From Isoptericola dokdonensis DS-3 (GTDB lineage Bacteria; Actinomycetota; Actinomycetes; Actinomycetales; Cellulomonadaceae): DNA of 64,000 nt. This document shows, piece after piece, positions 1-8,845 of this stretch. Both the position numbers and the translations under genes were made by a program. The stretch is from NCBI RefSeq assembly GCF_001636295.1, contig NZ_CP014209.1, positions 2,294,001 to 2,358,000 of the forward strand, written 5' to 3'. The notes beneath the pieces were generated by a model. It did no database searches. It saw nothing but the letters and a program-made list of their open reading frames with translations, and was not told the DNA's origin. Every line of letters begins with the position of its first letter. Within the stretch, counting starts at the first letter, position 1.

Positions 1-1598
1 CCGTCCGCACCCGTCGCGAGGTCCGTCGCACCGGACTCGAGCTGCCCGAACCCGGACGCCAGGCCCTGCGCGCCGGTCGCCAGGCCCTGCGCACCCGAGT
101 CGAGCTCCCCGAACCCGGACGCCAGCCCGGACACCCCGGTCGCCAGCCCCGCGGCACCCGAGTCGAGCTCCCCCAGGCCGTCCGCGAGCTGCGAGACGCC
201 GTCGGCGACGCCGTCCGCGCCCGCGGCGAGGTCGTCGTTGCCGACGGCCAGCTCGCGCAGACCGTCCGCGAGGTCGGCGTTGCCGTCGGCGATGCCGCGC
301 GTGCCCGTCGCGACGCCCTCGGCGCCGGCGGCGAGCTGTGCGGTGCCGTCCGCGAGCTGCGTGACCTGGTCGCGCGCCCCGACGAGTGCCTCGGAGAACG
401 CGTCGAAGTCGCCCGTGACGTCGTTCGACAGGCTCGACAGGCTCTCCTCGACGGCGGCGAGCTGCACGCACGCCTCCGACGTCGGGGTGGCCTCGCAGCC
501 CAGCGCCGTCGCCGCCTGGTCGAGGGCGTCCTCGACCGCAGCGGCGTTCTCGTCGTAGCCGGCGGCGATCTCGTCGAGGCCCGCCTCGATGTCACCCTCG
601 GACGGGAGCTCGGCGTCGATCGCGCCCGCCTGCTCGGCGAGCCCGCCGATCCCGGCCGCCACCTGGTCCGCGCCGTCGGCGAGGTCGTAGCCGCCGTCGG
701 CGAGGTCGTCGGCGCCGTCCGCGGTCTCCCGGATGCCGCCCGAGACGCCCGCGACGCCGCCCGCCACCTGCTCCGCGCCGTCCACCAGCGGCTTCGTTCC
801 CGACGCGGCGTCCGAGACGCCGTCCGCGAGCTGGTCCGCGCCGTCGGCGAGCTGGTCCGCGCCGTCCGCCGCCGCGCCCACGCCCGCGGCGTACTGCGAG
901 GCACCGGAGGCGAGCTCGTCCGCGCCGTCCCCGGCCTGGCCGACGCCCGCCGCGTACTGGTCGGCACCGTCCGCGAGCTCGCCGGCGCCGTCCGCGAGCT
1001 GGTCCGCGCCGTCCGCCGACTGCTCCGCGCCGTCGGCGAGCTGGTGCGCCCCGTCGGCCGCCTGGCCGATGCCGTCGGAGAGCTGGTCGAAGCCGATGAG
1101 CACGTTGTCCACGTACGTCTCCGTGAGCGACGACCCCATGACCGACGTCGCCGTCGTCGCGACGATCCGCGCGAGCGCGTCGTCCACCACCCGCCCGCCG
1201 GGCGGCGTCGAGATGTCGATGGTGGCCTGCCGGGCGTCCGACGGGTCGTCCGACCCGAACGACGTCGCCGCGGCCGAGAAGCCCTCCGGGATCGTCACGA
1301 CCGCCGCGTACGTGCCGTCGGCCAGGCCGTCGGCGGCGTGCTCCGCGTCGGTGATGTTCCAGTCGTAGTTGACGTCGGAGTCCTCGGCGCCGCCCACCAG
1401 GCCCGCGGTGAGCTGGCGGCCCAGCGGCACGGTCTGGCCGTCCACCTCCACCGGCTCGTCGTCGTTGACGATCGCGGCCTGCACCGTGTCCAGGCGGTCG
1501 ATCGGGTCCCACAGCGAGGCCAGCAGGATGCCCAGCGCCAGCAGGGGAAGGAGCACGACGGCCGCGACCGCCCACGGGTTCTGCCGCACGCGGTTCAT
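1..1598 (-). CDS. YhgE/Pip-like membrane protein (partial, C-terminus beyond left edge)
   Basis: The reading frame is open from an ATG at 1598 to the left edge, so about 532 residues are visible and the C-terminus is missing. One membrane segment lies at residues about 10-30 after a short basic N-terminus. An extracellular-type domain follows, then two long blocks of heptads of the form ADGAxQL (residues about 172-300 and 400-532). This one-TM N-terminus plus glycine heptads is typical of YhgE/Pip family proteins, whose missing C-terminus would carry the ABC-2-like membrane segments. The start codon overlaps the stop of the MMPL gene (ATGA), so the two are translationally coupled and probably work together in export. 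The family assignment is from sequence pattern; the substrate is unknown. Confidence 0.85.
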   Translation of the reverse strand, partial: MNRVRQNPWAVAAVVLLPLLALGILLASLWDPIDRLDTVQAAIVNDDEPVEVDGQTVPLGRQLTAGLVGGAEDSDVNYDWNITDAEHAADGLADGTYAAVVTIPEGFSAAATSFGSDDPSDARQATIDISTPPGGRVVDDALARIVATTATSVMGSSLTETYVDNVLIGFDQLSDGIGQAADGAHQLADGAEQSADGADQLADGAGELADGADQYAAGVGQAGDGADELASGASQYAAGVGAAADGADQLADGADQLADGVSDAASGTKPLVDGAEQVAGGVAGVSGGIRETADGADDLADGGYDLADGADQVAAGIGGLAEQAGAIDAELPSEGDIEAGLDEIAAGYDENAAAVEDALDQAATALGCEATPTSEACVQLAAVEESLSSLSNDVTGDFDAFSEALVGARDQVTQLADGTAQLAAGAEGVATGTRGIADGNADLADGLRELAVGNDDLAAGADGVADGVSQLADGLGELDSGAAGLATGVSGLASGFGELDSGAQGLATGAQGLASGFGQLESGATDLATGAD

Positions 1599-4507
1599 GC
1601 CCGCACCTCCTGGGTGGTCGTCGTCGGGGAGTCGGCGGTCGAGGGGTCCTCGCCCGCGGGTGTCCCCGCGAGGTCGGGGTCACCGTGGTCACCGTGGTTG
1701 TCGTGCTGGGTGCTCTCCGGCGGAGGCGGTGGCGGCAGCTCGCCGCCGCGCAGCCTCGCCGGGGCGCCGAAGCCGGCGCCGACGTCGAGGACGGGCGTGC
1801 CGTCGGGCAGCAGGTCGGTGGCGGACACGCCCGTCGAGCCGACGACGACCGTCACGCCCGCGGCGCGGGCCGAGGCCAGCGCGCCGGCGAGGTCCTGCCG
1901 GGGCGTCAGCCCGGTGACGACGTCCGCACGGTCCAGGACCAGCACCCGGGCGCCGGCGCGCACCGCGTCGGCGACCGCCGCGGCGGGTGCCCCGCCGACG
2001 TCGGCCGCGTCGACCACGGCGACGCGGGAGCGGACCGACGTGGCCCGCTCCGGCAGCACGAGGCCCTCGACCTTCGCGACGCCCGCGTCCGCGGGGAGCC
2101 GCCCGGCGACCGCCAGCAGGAGCGCGCTGACGGGCGCCGAGGAGTCGCCGTGCACGACGAGACCGTCACCGGCCGCGACCCGCACGCTCACGGGCCCCAC
2201 CACCGGCGGCTCGCCCAGCCCGGGGCCGCGCGGGCCGGCGACCTCGAGGTCGCTCACCACGACGGCGTCGGGGCGGCCGTCGGTGCGCGCCCCGGGCCAC
2301 GACGCGAGCCGCAGCTCCTTGGCCACGCCCTCGCCCTCGACGTCGAACGTCGGCAGGACGCGGTCGAGCCAGCGCGGGATCCACCAGGCGCGGTCCCCGA
2401 GCAACGCCATGACGGCGGGCACGAGCACCATGCGCACCACGAACGCGTCGACGGCGACACCGACGGCGAGGCCCAGCGCGATGGGTTTGAGGGTCATGTC
2501 GCCCTCGGGCACGAACGCCACGAAGACGGAGAACATGATGATCGCGGCGGCCGTGACGACCTTTGCGGCCCCCTGGAAGCCGGTCGTGATCGCCAGCCGC
2601 GCGCGGCGCCCGTTGTGGACGAAGTCCTCGCGCATGCGGGACACGAGGAACACCTCGTAGTCCATCGCGAGGCCGAACAGCACGCCCATGAGGATGATCG
2701 GCATGAACGAGATGACCGGCCCCAGCTTGGTCACGTGCAGGGCGTCGGCGAACACGCCCTGCTCGAAGACGAGCGCCACGGCACCGAACGCCGCCGCCAC
2801 GCTGAGCAGGTAGCCCACCGTCGCCTTGACGGGCACCCACACCGACCGGAACACCATCATGAGCAGCAGCAGCGACAGCCCGACGACGACGAGGGCGAAC
2901 GGCAGCAGCGCCTCGCCGAGCTTGTCCGACACGTCGATGCCGACGGCGGTGAAGCCCGTGACGGAGAGGTCGACGTCGTACGTCTCGAGGTAGTAGTCGT
3001 GCCGGTCGCGGATCTCCGCGACGAGCGCCTTCGTCTCCTCCGAGTCCGGCGCACCCGTCGGGACGACCTGGATGATGCCGGTGTCGGCGCTCGGGTTCGG
3101 GGTCGCCAGCGGGACGTCGGCGACGCCGGGCAGGGAACGCATCTCGTCGGCGAGGTCGTCCATGAGGCCCAGCGGGTCGGTGCTCTCGACGATGGTGCCG
3201 GTGACGACGAGGGGGCCGTTGAAGCCGTCGCCGAAGTACTCGGCGACCAGGTCGTACGTCTGGCGCGCCTCGTTGTCCTCCGGCAGGTAGCCGGCGTCGG
3301 GCAGCGCGAGGCGCAGGTTCAGCGCGGGCACGGCGAGCGCACCCAGGGCGACGACGACGACGAGGATCGTGGCGATCGGGACCTTCGTGACGGCCTTGAC
3401 CCAGCCGGTGAAGAAGCGGCTCTCGTGCGCGTCGGCCGGTGCGGCCTGCCGGCGGCCCTTGGCACCCTTGCGGACCTTCTTCGGCTTGGGGCGCAGCCGG
3501 TCGCCCGCCATCGCGAGCAGCGCCGGCAGCAGCGTGAGGGACACGAGGACGGCGAACCCGACGGACACGGCCGCCGCGATACCCATGATGGCGAGGAACG
3601 GGATGCCCGCGACGCTGAGGCCCACCAGCGCGATCATGACCGTCAGGCCCGCGAACACCACCGCGGAGCCGGCCGTCGCCGTCGACCGGGCGATCGACTC
3701 CTCGACGTCCACGCCGTCGCGCAGCAGCTCCTGGTGCCGCGACACGATGAACAGCGCGTAGTCGATGCCCACGGCCAGGCCCAGCATGAGGCCGAGCATC
3801 GGCGTGGTGGAGTTGATCGGGCCGAACGCCGTCGCGGCGAGCAGGAGCAGCATCGACACCCCGACGCCCACGAACGCGTTGACCAGCGGCAGTCCCGCCG
3901 CGACGAACGAGCCCAGGGTGATCATGAGGACCACCAGCGCGACGACGACGCCGATCGCCTCGATGATGCTCAGCGCCGGCAGCTCGGTGGCGTAGAGCTG
4001 GCCGCCGAGGCTCGCCTGCGCGCCGTCCGGGAGGGCGGCCTCGAGCTCGTCGGTGATGTCGTGGAGCTCGTCCTTGGTCGCGTCGCTGATGGCGAACGCG
4101 TCCCCGTCGAGCTGGATCTGCACGATGGTGGCCTGGTCGCCGTCGCTGACCGGGGCGGCCGCCTGCTCGTCGTAGGGGGTCGAGACGGCGACGACCTCGT
4201 CGATGTCGCCGAACGAGTCCGCGGCCTGCTCGACCGGGGTGCGGACGTCGTCGTCCTCGATGCTCCCGCCGTCGGGGGCGACGACGATCACCTGCGCGGA
4301 GACCCCGCTGACCTCGGGGAACGTCGCGGCGAGCTGGTCGAGGGCCTCCTGCGACTCGGTGCCGGGGATGGTGATCGAGTTGTCGAAGCCCTGGAAGACG
4401 ATCCCTCCGACGCCTCCGACCACCACGAGGACGCCGATCCACGCCGCGACGACGAGGCGGCGGGCGCCGGCCGCCCAGCGGCCGAGCGAGTACAGGGCGG
4501 AGGACAC
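1595..4507 (-). CDS. MMPL-family transporter with degenerate ABC-ATPase-like C-terminal domain
   Basis: A 970-residue RND/MMPL-type exporter with two six-helix halves, each preceded by a large extracytoplasmic loop; the RND-like helices carry GLAVGIDYALF and GLAMDYEVF. The chosen GTG start at 4507 has a GGGAG upstream and leaves the operator array outside the gene; a GTG at 4555 would lie inside the operators. Residues 1-745 are ordinary MMPL. Residues about 747-912 form an extra domain that follows the order of an ABC nucleotide-binding domain, with GDGLVVHGDSSAPVSALL at the Walker A position and ARVLVLDRADVV at the Walker B position, but without the Walker A lysine or a signature motif. A Pro/Asp/His-rich tail ends the protein. 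It is divergent from the TetR gene and coupled to the YhgE-like gene. Confidence 0.9.
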   Translation of the reverse strand: MSSALYSLGRWAAGARRLVVAAWIGVLVVVGGVGGIVFQGFDNSITIPGTESQEALDQLAATFPEVSGVSAQVIVVAPDGGSIEDDDVRTPVEQAADSFGDIDEVVAVSTPYDEQAAAPVSDGDQATIVQIQLDGDAFAISDATKDELHDITDELEAALPDGAQASLGGQLYATELPALSIIEAIGVVVALVVLMITLGSFVAAGLPLVNAFVGVGVSMLLLLAATAFGPINSTTPMLGLMLGLAVGIDYALFIVSRHQELLRDGVDVEESIARSTATAGSAVVFAGLTVMIALVGLSVAGIPFLAIMGIAAAVSVGFAVLVSLTLLPALLAMAGDRLRPKPKKVRKGAKGRRQAAPADAHESRFFTGWVKAVTKVPIATILVVVVALGALAVPALNLRLALPDAGYLPEDNEARQTYDLVAEYFGDGFNGPLVVTGTIVESTDPLGLMDDLADEMRSLPGVADVPLATPNPSADTGIIQVVPTGAPDSEETKALVAEIRDRHDYYLETYDVDLSVTGFTAVGIDVSDKLGEALLPFALVVVGLSLLLLMMVFRSVWVPVKATVGYLLSVAAAFGAVALVFEQGVFADALHVTKLGPVISFMPIILMGVLFGLAMDYEVFLVSRMREDFVHNGRRARLAITTGFQGAAKVVTAAAIIMFSVFVAFVPEGDMTLKPIALGLAVGVAVDAFVVRMVLVPAVMALLGDRAWWIPRWLDRVLPTFDVEGEGVAKELRLASWPGARTDGRPDAVVVSDLEVAGPRGPGLGEPPVVGPVSVRVAAGDGLVVHGDSSAPVSALLLAVAGRLPADAGVAKVEGLVLPERATSVRSRVAVVDAADVGGAPAAAVADAVRAGARVLVLDRADVVTGLTPRQDLAGALASARAAGVTVVVGSTGVSATDLLPDGTPVLDVGAGFGAPARLRGGELPPPPPPESTQHDNHGDHGDPDLAGTPAGEDPSTADSPTTTTQEVRA

Positions 4508-4545
4508 AGGCGCTCCCGAGGAGAGGTACGTGCGACGGGCGAGTC

Positions 4546-4595
4546 GATACGGCACTGTATCCGATACGGAAACGTATCCGATACACCGCTGTATT
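4546..4595. promoter_or_regulatory. Triple palindromic TetR operator array
   Basis: Three copies of GATAC-N6-GTATC occur head to tail at 4546-4561, 4563-4578 and 4580-4595 (the last ends GTATT), giving an exact 17-bp period. The array fills the divergent promoter region between the MMPL gene and the TetR gene. Paired half-sites of this kind are the usual target shape of TetR dimers, so autoregulation plus repression of the exporter cassette is the simplest reading. The repeats are seen directly; the binding protein is inferred from position. Confidence 0.75.
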
Positions 4596-4634
4596 GGCTA
4601 GAGTTTGGTCCGCAACCACCTCCAGGAGGCCTGT

Positions 4635-5273
4635 GTGACCACCGAGCCCGCCACCAGCGTGCGCTCCCCGCGCCGCGAACGCACGCGCGAACGGCTCCTC
4701 GACGCCGCGTTCGCCGTCTTCGCCGACGCCGGCGTGCAGGCCACCTCCATCGAGGCCGTCTGCGAGGCCGCCGGTTTCACCCGCGGCGCCTTCTACTCCA
4801 ACTTCGCCACCAAGGAAGAGCTCTTCCACGCCCTGTTCGAGCGCAAGGCCCGCGAGCACCTCCAGGCCCTCGAGGCCATGACCAGCACCGTCGACGCCGA
4901 CTCCGTCGCCACCCCCGAAGGATTCCGCGACACCGTCCGTCGCGTCCTGTCCTCCTTCGAGCTCGACGAGCCCGCGCACCGCCACTGGTGCCTCATGAAC
5001 GCCGAGTTCGAGCTCCTCGCCATGCGCCACCCCGACGTCGCGCCCGAGTACGTCGCCATCCAGCAGCGCCTGCGGGACGAGGTCGGCGCCGTCCTCGACC
5101 GCATCCTCGAGCACTTCGGCCTGCGCTTCGCCGTCCCGACCCCGGCCGCCGTCGACCTCCTCGTCGACGCCGAGATCGCGGGCTCCCGTGCCGCCGTCCT
5201 CGGCGCACCGGCGGAGCAGCAGTCGGCCGCCCGGCTCGAACGCCTCGTCGACCTCCTCGTCGTCCCGCACTGA
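4635..5273 (+). CDS. TetR/AcrR-family transcriptional regulator
   Basis: A 212-residue regulator. The N-terminal helix-turn-helix runs from RERLLDAAFAVF through the recognition segment FTRGAFYSNFATKEELF, which is close to the TetR family consensus. The C-terminal ligand domain is variable. The GTG start at 4635 is preceded by AGGAGG at 4624-4629, which favours it over the upstream GTG in the same frame. It is transcribed away from the MMPL/YhgE-like exporter genes and shares the triple operator with them. The stop codon is the first three bases of a 20-bp repeat (see 5271). Confidence 0.9.
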   Translation: MTTEPATSVRSPRRERTRERLLDAAFAVFADAGVQATSIEAVCEAAGFTRGAFYSNFATKEELFHALFERKAREHLQALEAMTSTVDADSVATPEGFRDTVRRVLSSFELDEPAHRHWCLMNAEFELLAMRHPDVAPEYVAIQQRLRDEVGAVLDRILEHFGLRFAVPTPAAVDLLVDAEIAGSRAAVLGAPAEQQSAARLERLVDLLVVPH

Positions 5274-5329
5274 CTCGCGGGAACCTGTGCTGACTCGCCG
5301 ACGTCTGCGCTGACTCGCGAGTCAGCGCA
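5271..5329. repeat. 20-bp stop-codon-anchored repeat, locus 1
   Basis: Two tandem units begin TGACTCGC at 5271 and 5291 and a third begins at 5311, spaced exactly 20 bp. The third unit runs into an inverted copy, making the palindrome TGACTCGCGAGTCA at 5311-5324. The first TGA is the stop codon of the TetR gene. The same repeat appears at 45551-45666 and 56041-56069. Confidence 0.75.
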
Positions 5330-5333
5330 CGGA

Positions 5334-5376
5334 CGACCGCGCCGTCGTCGTGGCGGGCACAACGACGGCGCGGTCG
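5334..5376. terminator. Bidirectional terminator-like hairpin
   Basis: Perfect 15-bp arms (5334-5348 and 5362-5376) with a 13-nt loop lie between the convergent TetR and S9 peptidase genes. There is no U-tract, as is common in high-GC actinobacteria. Confidence 0.75.
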
Positions 5377-5396
5377 ACCGGGACGCGAGGGCCAGG

Positions 5397-7514
5397 TCAG
5401 CCCAGGACGGCGGGCAGGACGGTGTCGCCCTCGCCGGCGGGGACGTCCAGGACGTGCTCGGCGAGGAACGCGAGCACCCCGGCGTACCAGACCTTGGCGT
5501 GCTGCGGCTTGAGCACCCAGTGGTTCTCGTGCGGGAAGTACAGGAACCGGTGGACGGTGGTGCCGTCGTCGGCGGCCGGCAGCCCCGACTTCGTGAGCAG
5601 CTCCTGCCACAGGCGCAGCCCCTCCCCGATCGGCACGCGGTAGTCCTTGTCGCCGTGGACCACCAGCATCGGCGTGCGGATGTCACCGACGTACTTGTGC
5701 GGGCTGTGCTGCTCGCCCATCTCCGGCGTCATCTCCCGCGCCCAGTACCAGGCGGCGTCCGTCGTCGGGCCGAACTGGTCGAGCGCCCACAGGGACGCGT
5801 GGGTGACGATCGCCCGGAACCGGTCGGTGTGCCCGGCGACCCAGTTCGCCATGTACCCGCCGAACGACCCGCCCATCGCGGCGGTGCGGGTGGCGTCGAC
5901 GTCGTCGCGCGTCTCGACGGCGTCCGTGATCGCCATGAGGTCGGTGTACGGCGCGTCGCCCCAGGCGCCCCAGCCGCGCTGCACGAACTCCTGGCCGTAG
6001 CCGGTGGACAGCGCCGGGTCGGGGAGCAGGACGGCGTATCCGCGCGCCACCATCAGCCACGGGTTCCAGCGCCACGACCAGGCGTTCCACGAGTTCAGCG
6101 GGCCGCCGTGGATCCACAGCAGCAGCGGCGCCGGTGCCGCGGACGACGCGCCCTCGGGCAGCGCGAGCCAGCCGCGCACCCGCGAGCCGTCGGCCGCGGT
6201 GGTCTCGACCTCCGTGAGCGTGCCGGGCAGCGGCGGGGCGGGGGCGGGCGACGGCAGCGCGACGGCGGCGACCGGCTCGCGCTCCCCCGGCACCCCGGAC
6301 GCGACGAACGCGGCGAGATCGACCCGCACCGGCGCCGCGGGCGCCGCGTACGACGCGCGCAGGGCGTAGAACGCCACCCCGTCGGGTGCGACGACGACGT
6401 CGGAGAACGTCGCGGCGTCGGCGGTGACCCGCTCCACCGTGACCGACGCGCGGTCGGTGTCGAGCGTCAGCAGGAACACGGGGCCGCGGCCGTCCTCGTC
6501 GGCGGTCACCAGCAGGCCGGAGGAGTCGGGCAGCCAGGTCGCGCCGGTGGGCCAACGGTCCCAGTCGTCCGCCAGGATCTCCGGCTCGCCCGACCCGTCG
6601 AGGGCCACCAGCCCGAGACGCACCACGGGCGCCTCGGTCGGCGACGTGATCGACGACGTCACGTAGGCGACCCAGCGCCCGTCCGGCGAGACCGCGGGGT
6701 GGCCCGCCTCGGCGTCGGGGTCGTCGACGAGGGTGCGTCGCTCCCCCGTCGTGGTGTCGATCGCGACGAGGGTCTCGCGGCGGGCAGCACCGGCGTCGGC
6801 CACCGTCCACGTCGTGACGAGGGTGGCGCCGTCCGGGGAGAGCGCGGCGCTCGCCTCGTCGAGCTCACGGCCCGCGCCGGTGAGCTGACGCAGGTCGGCG
6901 GTGCCGTCGGCGACGTCGGCGAGGGAGAACGCGAAGCGGCGATCGGCGTCGGGGCCGAGGTCGTGGTCCCAGTACCGCACCGGGTAGCCGGTGTGCCAGA
7001 TCGCGTCGACGGCGAGGTCCTTGCGCTGCTTGCGCAGCTCGGCGTCCTGGGCGAGGTCGTCCGCCGACGGCAGCACCGGGGCCGTGAGGGACACGACGTC
7101 GGCGTCCCGGGCCGTGAGCACGCCGCCGACGCCGCCGGGGGCCGTCGCGACGACGCGTGCCTCACCGCCGGCCGGCAGCAGCCACAGCGCCGCCTTCGGG
7201 TCACCGGCGTCCTTGCCCGCCTCCGGGTCCGGCCGGGCGGAGGTGAACAGCAGGTCGCCGGTCGCGGCGAACCGTGCGCCCGCCTCACCCTTCGCGCTGC
7301 GGGTCAGCCGGCGGGCGGGCCGCTCGCCGGTCGGGTCGACCTCCCACAGGGCGGTCCGGTAGGAGGTGCGCTCCGGGTCCAGGGTCTGCACGGAGGTCAC
7401 GAGCCGGGTGCCTGTCGGGTCGAGCGTGAGGCCCGCGACGCGGCCGAGGGCGACGTACGCGTCGAGGTCGTGGAACGGGGTGGGCGGGGTCTCCGCCGGG
7501 GTGTCGTCGGTCAC
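5397..7514 (-). CDS. S9 family (prolyl oligopeptidase-type) serine peptidase
   Basis: A 705-residue dipeptidyl/acylaminoacyl-peptidase-like enzyme. The N-terminal two thirds look like a WD40-like beta-propeller (repeated DPTGTRL, SPDGATL, SPDGRWVAYV and PDSSGLLV strands). The C-terminal alpha/beta hydrolase carries the nucleophile motif GGSFGGY (Ser about 550), HGDKDYRVP (Asp about 624) and the catalytic His in ENHW (about 665). There is no signal peptide, so it is probably cytoplasmic and acts on short peptides. It starts with GTG at 7514 and has only a weak ribosome site. The upstream region is shared with the divergent FAD oxidoreductase. Confidence 0.93.
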   Translation of the reverse strand: MTDDTPAETPPTPFHDLDAYVALGRVAGLTLDPTGTRLVTSVQTLDPERTSYRTALWEVDPTGERPARRLTRSAKGEAGARFAATGDLLFTSARPDPEAGKDAGDPKAALWLLPAGGEARVVATAPGGVGGVLTARDADVVSLTAPVLPSADDLAQDAELRKQRKDLAVDAIWHTGYPVRYWDHDLGPDADRRFAFSLADVADGTADLRQLTGAGRELDEASAALSPDGATLVTTWTVADAGAARRETLVAIDTTTGERRTLVDDPDAEAGHPAVSPDGRWVAYVTSSITSPTEAPVVRLGLVALDGSGEPEILADDWDRWPTGATWLPDSSGLLVTADEDGRGPVFLLTLDTDRASVTVERVTADAATFSDVVVAPDGVAFYALRASYAAPAAPVRVDLAAFVASGVPGEREPVAAVALPSPAPAPPLPGTLTEVETTAADGSRVRGWLALPEGASSAAPAPLLLWIHGGPLNSWNAWSWRWNPWLMVARGYAVLLPDPALSTGYGQEFVQRGWGAWGDAPYTDLMAITDAVETRDDVDATRTAAMGGSFGGYMANWVAGHTDRFRAIVTHASLWALDQFGPTTDAAWYWAREMTPEMGEQHSPHKYVGDIRTPMLVVHGDKDYRVPIGEGLRLWQELLTKSGLPAADDGTTVHRFLYFPHENHWVLKPQHAKVWYAGVLAFLAEHVLDVPAGEGDTVLPAVLG

Positions 7515-7570
7515 GACTCGGGTCTACCACACGCGGCCTCCCGGGGGCGCAGACCGACCCTCCGGGAACG

Positions 7571-7636
7571 AGGCGCCGAACCCCAGGTGAACACCTGTCG
7601 AACACCTCGTCGGTTGGTCACCCCCGCCTTGAGAAC
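7571..7636. promoter_or_regulatory. 11-bp phased GTTC repeats, PHO-box-like
   Basis: Read on the minus strand, GTTC occurs at 7636, 7603, 7592 and 7581, so the spacings are 33, 11 and 11 bp. The best unit is GTTCACCTGGG (7592-7582). Streptomyces PhoP boxes are direct 11-bp repeats close to GTTCACCCGGC, so this may be a PhoP-type site. It lies between the divergent S9 peptidase and FAD oxidoreductase, and the units are oriented toward the peptidase. The phasing is visible; PhoP binding is inference. Confidence 0.45.
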
Positions 7637-7664
7637 ACCTCGTCGGCTCAGGCAGATTCTGTGC

Positions 7665-8831
7665 GTGAACCGCGACAGCCACCTGCCCCCGCTCCCGACG
7701 AAGGTCGATCTCGCGGTGGTCGGTGCCGGCGTGGTGGGTCTCGCGCACGCCGTCGAGGCGCACGCCCGCGGCCTCTCGGTGCTCGTCGTCGACGCCGCCG
7801 CGCGTCCCTCGGGGGCCACGGCGCGCCGTGGCGGGCACGTCGCCGTCACCACGCAGGCGGCCACGGCGCTGGCGTGCGCCCTGACGTCGCGCGAACGCTG
7901 GCTGAAGCTCGGCCGGGACGCCGGGTTCGGGGTGCGCGAGTGCGGGTCGGTCGTCGTCGCGCGACACCCGGACGAGCTCGCGGTGCTCGACGACCTCGTG
8001 GCGGCCCGCGCCGGGGACGCCGTCGCGCTGGACGGCCGCAGCGTGGCCGAGCGGACGGCGGTCCCCGACGCGCTCGGCGGCGTCTTCCTGCCGCTGGACC
8101 TGCGGGTCGAGCCCGCCGCCGCCCTCACCGCCGTCGCCGACTGGCTGGACTCGCACCCGCAGGCGCACGTCGCGTGGGGCACGGCCGCGCAGACCTTCGA
8201 CGCGGGCAGCGGCTGCACGCTCGTGCGCACGGCACGGGGCGAGGTGGTGGCGCGACGTGTCGTCGTCGCCGTCGGGCACGACGTCGGGCAGCTCTTCTGG
8301 GAGGCCGGCGCCGCGGTGTCGACGCTGCGCCGCCAGATGCTGCGGGTCGAGCCGCCCACGCCCGGCGACCCGGGTGCCGGGGCGCGCCTGACCACGGGAC
8401 CGGTCGTCGTCGGCACGACGACGTTCCTGCGCGACGGCGCCTACACGGCGTCCCGCACGGTCGGGGCCGTGCAGGAGCGGTGGCGGGCCACCCGCCCCGA
8501 GGTGCTCGACCACGACCTCCACCTGACGCTGTGCGCGCAGCCGGACGGCTCGCTCGTCGTCGGCGACGGCCTGATGCCCGCCGGCCCCGCCCGCTCCGAG
8601 GCGGTGGACGAGCTGCTGCTGCGCGAGGCGGCCGAGCTGCTGGGCGTGGACCGGCTCACCGTGCGCTCCCGCTGGTCGGCGCCGGAGCTGGTGCGCGCCG
8701 ACGGGGCGGACCGCGACCCGTTCGTCGTCACCGAGCCGCTGCCCGGCGTGCGGACGGTGAACGTGACCGACGGGCTGGCGACCACCACGGCGCTCGGTCT
8801 GGCGCCCCGCGCCCTCGACGCGCTGTTCTGA
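7665..8831 (+). CDS. FAD-dependent oxidoreductase (DAO family, TIGR03364-like)
   Basis: A 388-residue amine/amino-acid oxidase-type flavoprotein. The dinucleotide-binding motif VVGAGVVGL is at residues about 18-26, followed by the acidic strand end VLVVDA. A C-terminal NVTDGLATTTALGLAPRALD segment fits the FAD-closing region of the DAO family. Overall order and length resemble the TIGR03364 subfamily, which as I remember it is often found beside phosphonatase-like or phosphonate-transport genes. Here the phn transporter lies 52 kb away, so the link is suggestive only. The GTG start at 7665 is chosen because the glycine motif follows at the usual distance. It ends in a strong hairpin. Confidence 0.85.
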   Translation: MNRDSHLPPLPTKVDLAVVGAGVVGLAHAVEAHARGLSVLVVDAAARPSGATARRGGHVAVTTQAATALACALTSRERWLKLGRDAGFGVRECGSVVVARHPDELAVLDDLVAARAGDAVALDGRSVAERTAVPDALGGVFLPLDLRVEPAAALTAVADWLDSHPQAHVAWGTAAQTFDAGSGCTLVRTARGEVVARRVVVAVGHDVGQLFWEAGAAVSTLRRQMLRVEPPTPGDPGAGARLTTGPVVVGTTTFLRDGAYTASRTVGAVQERWRATRPEVLDHDLHLTLCAQPDGSLVVGDGLMPAGPARSEAVDELLLREAAELLGVDRLTVRSRWSAPELVRADGADRDPFVVTEPLPGVRTVNVTDGLATTTALGLAPRALDALF

Positions 8832-8845
8832 GGTCCGCGCACGGG

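Noticed and set aside
592..1692. Long Arg/Gly-rich minus-strand frame and similar plus-strand frames over 1-1.6 kb
   Set aside because: They are out-of-phase readings of the heptad-coding YhgE-like gene and lack protein-like composition.
1685..5293. Very long plus-strand frame antisense to the MMPL gene
   Set aside because: High GC leaves antisense frames open; the predicted product is Arg/His/Asp-rich shadow sequence while the minus-strand MMPL reading has clear TM helices.
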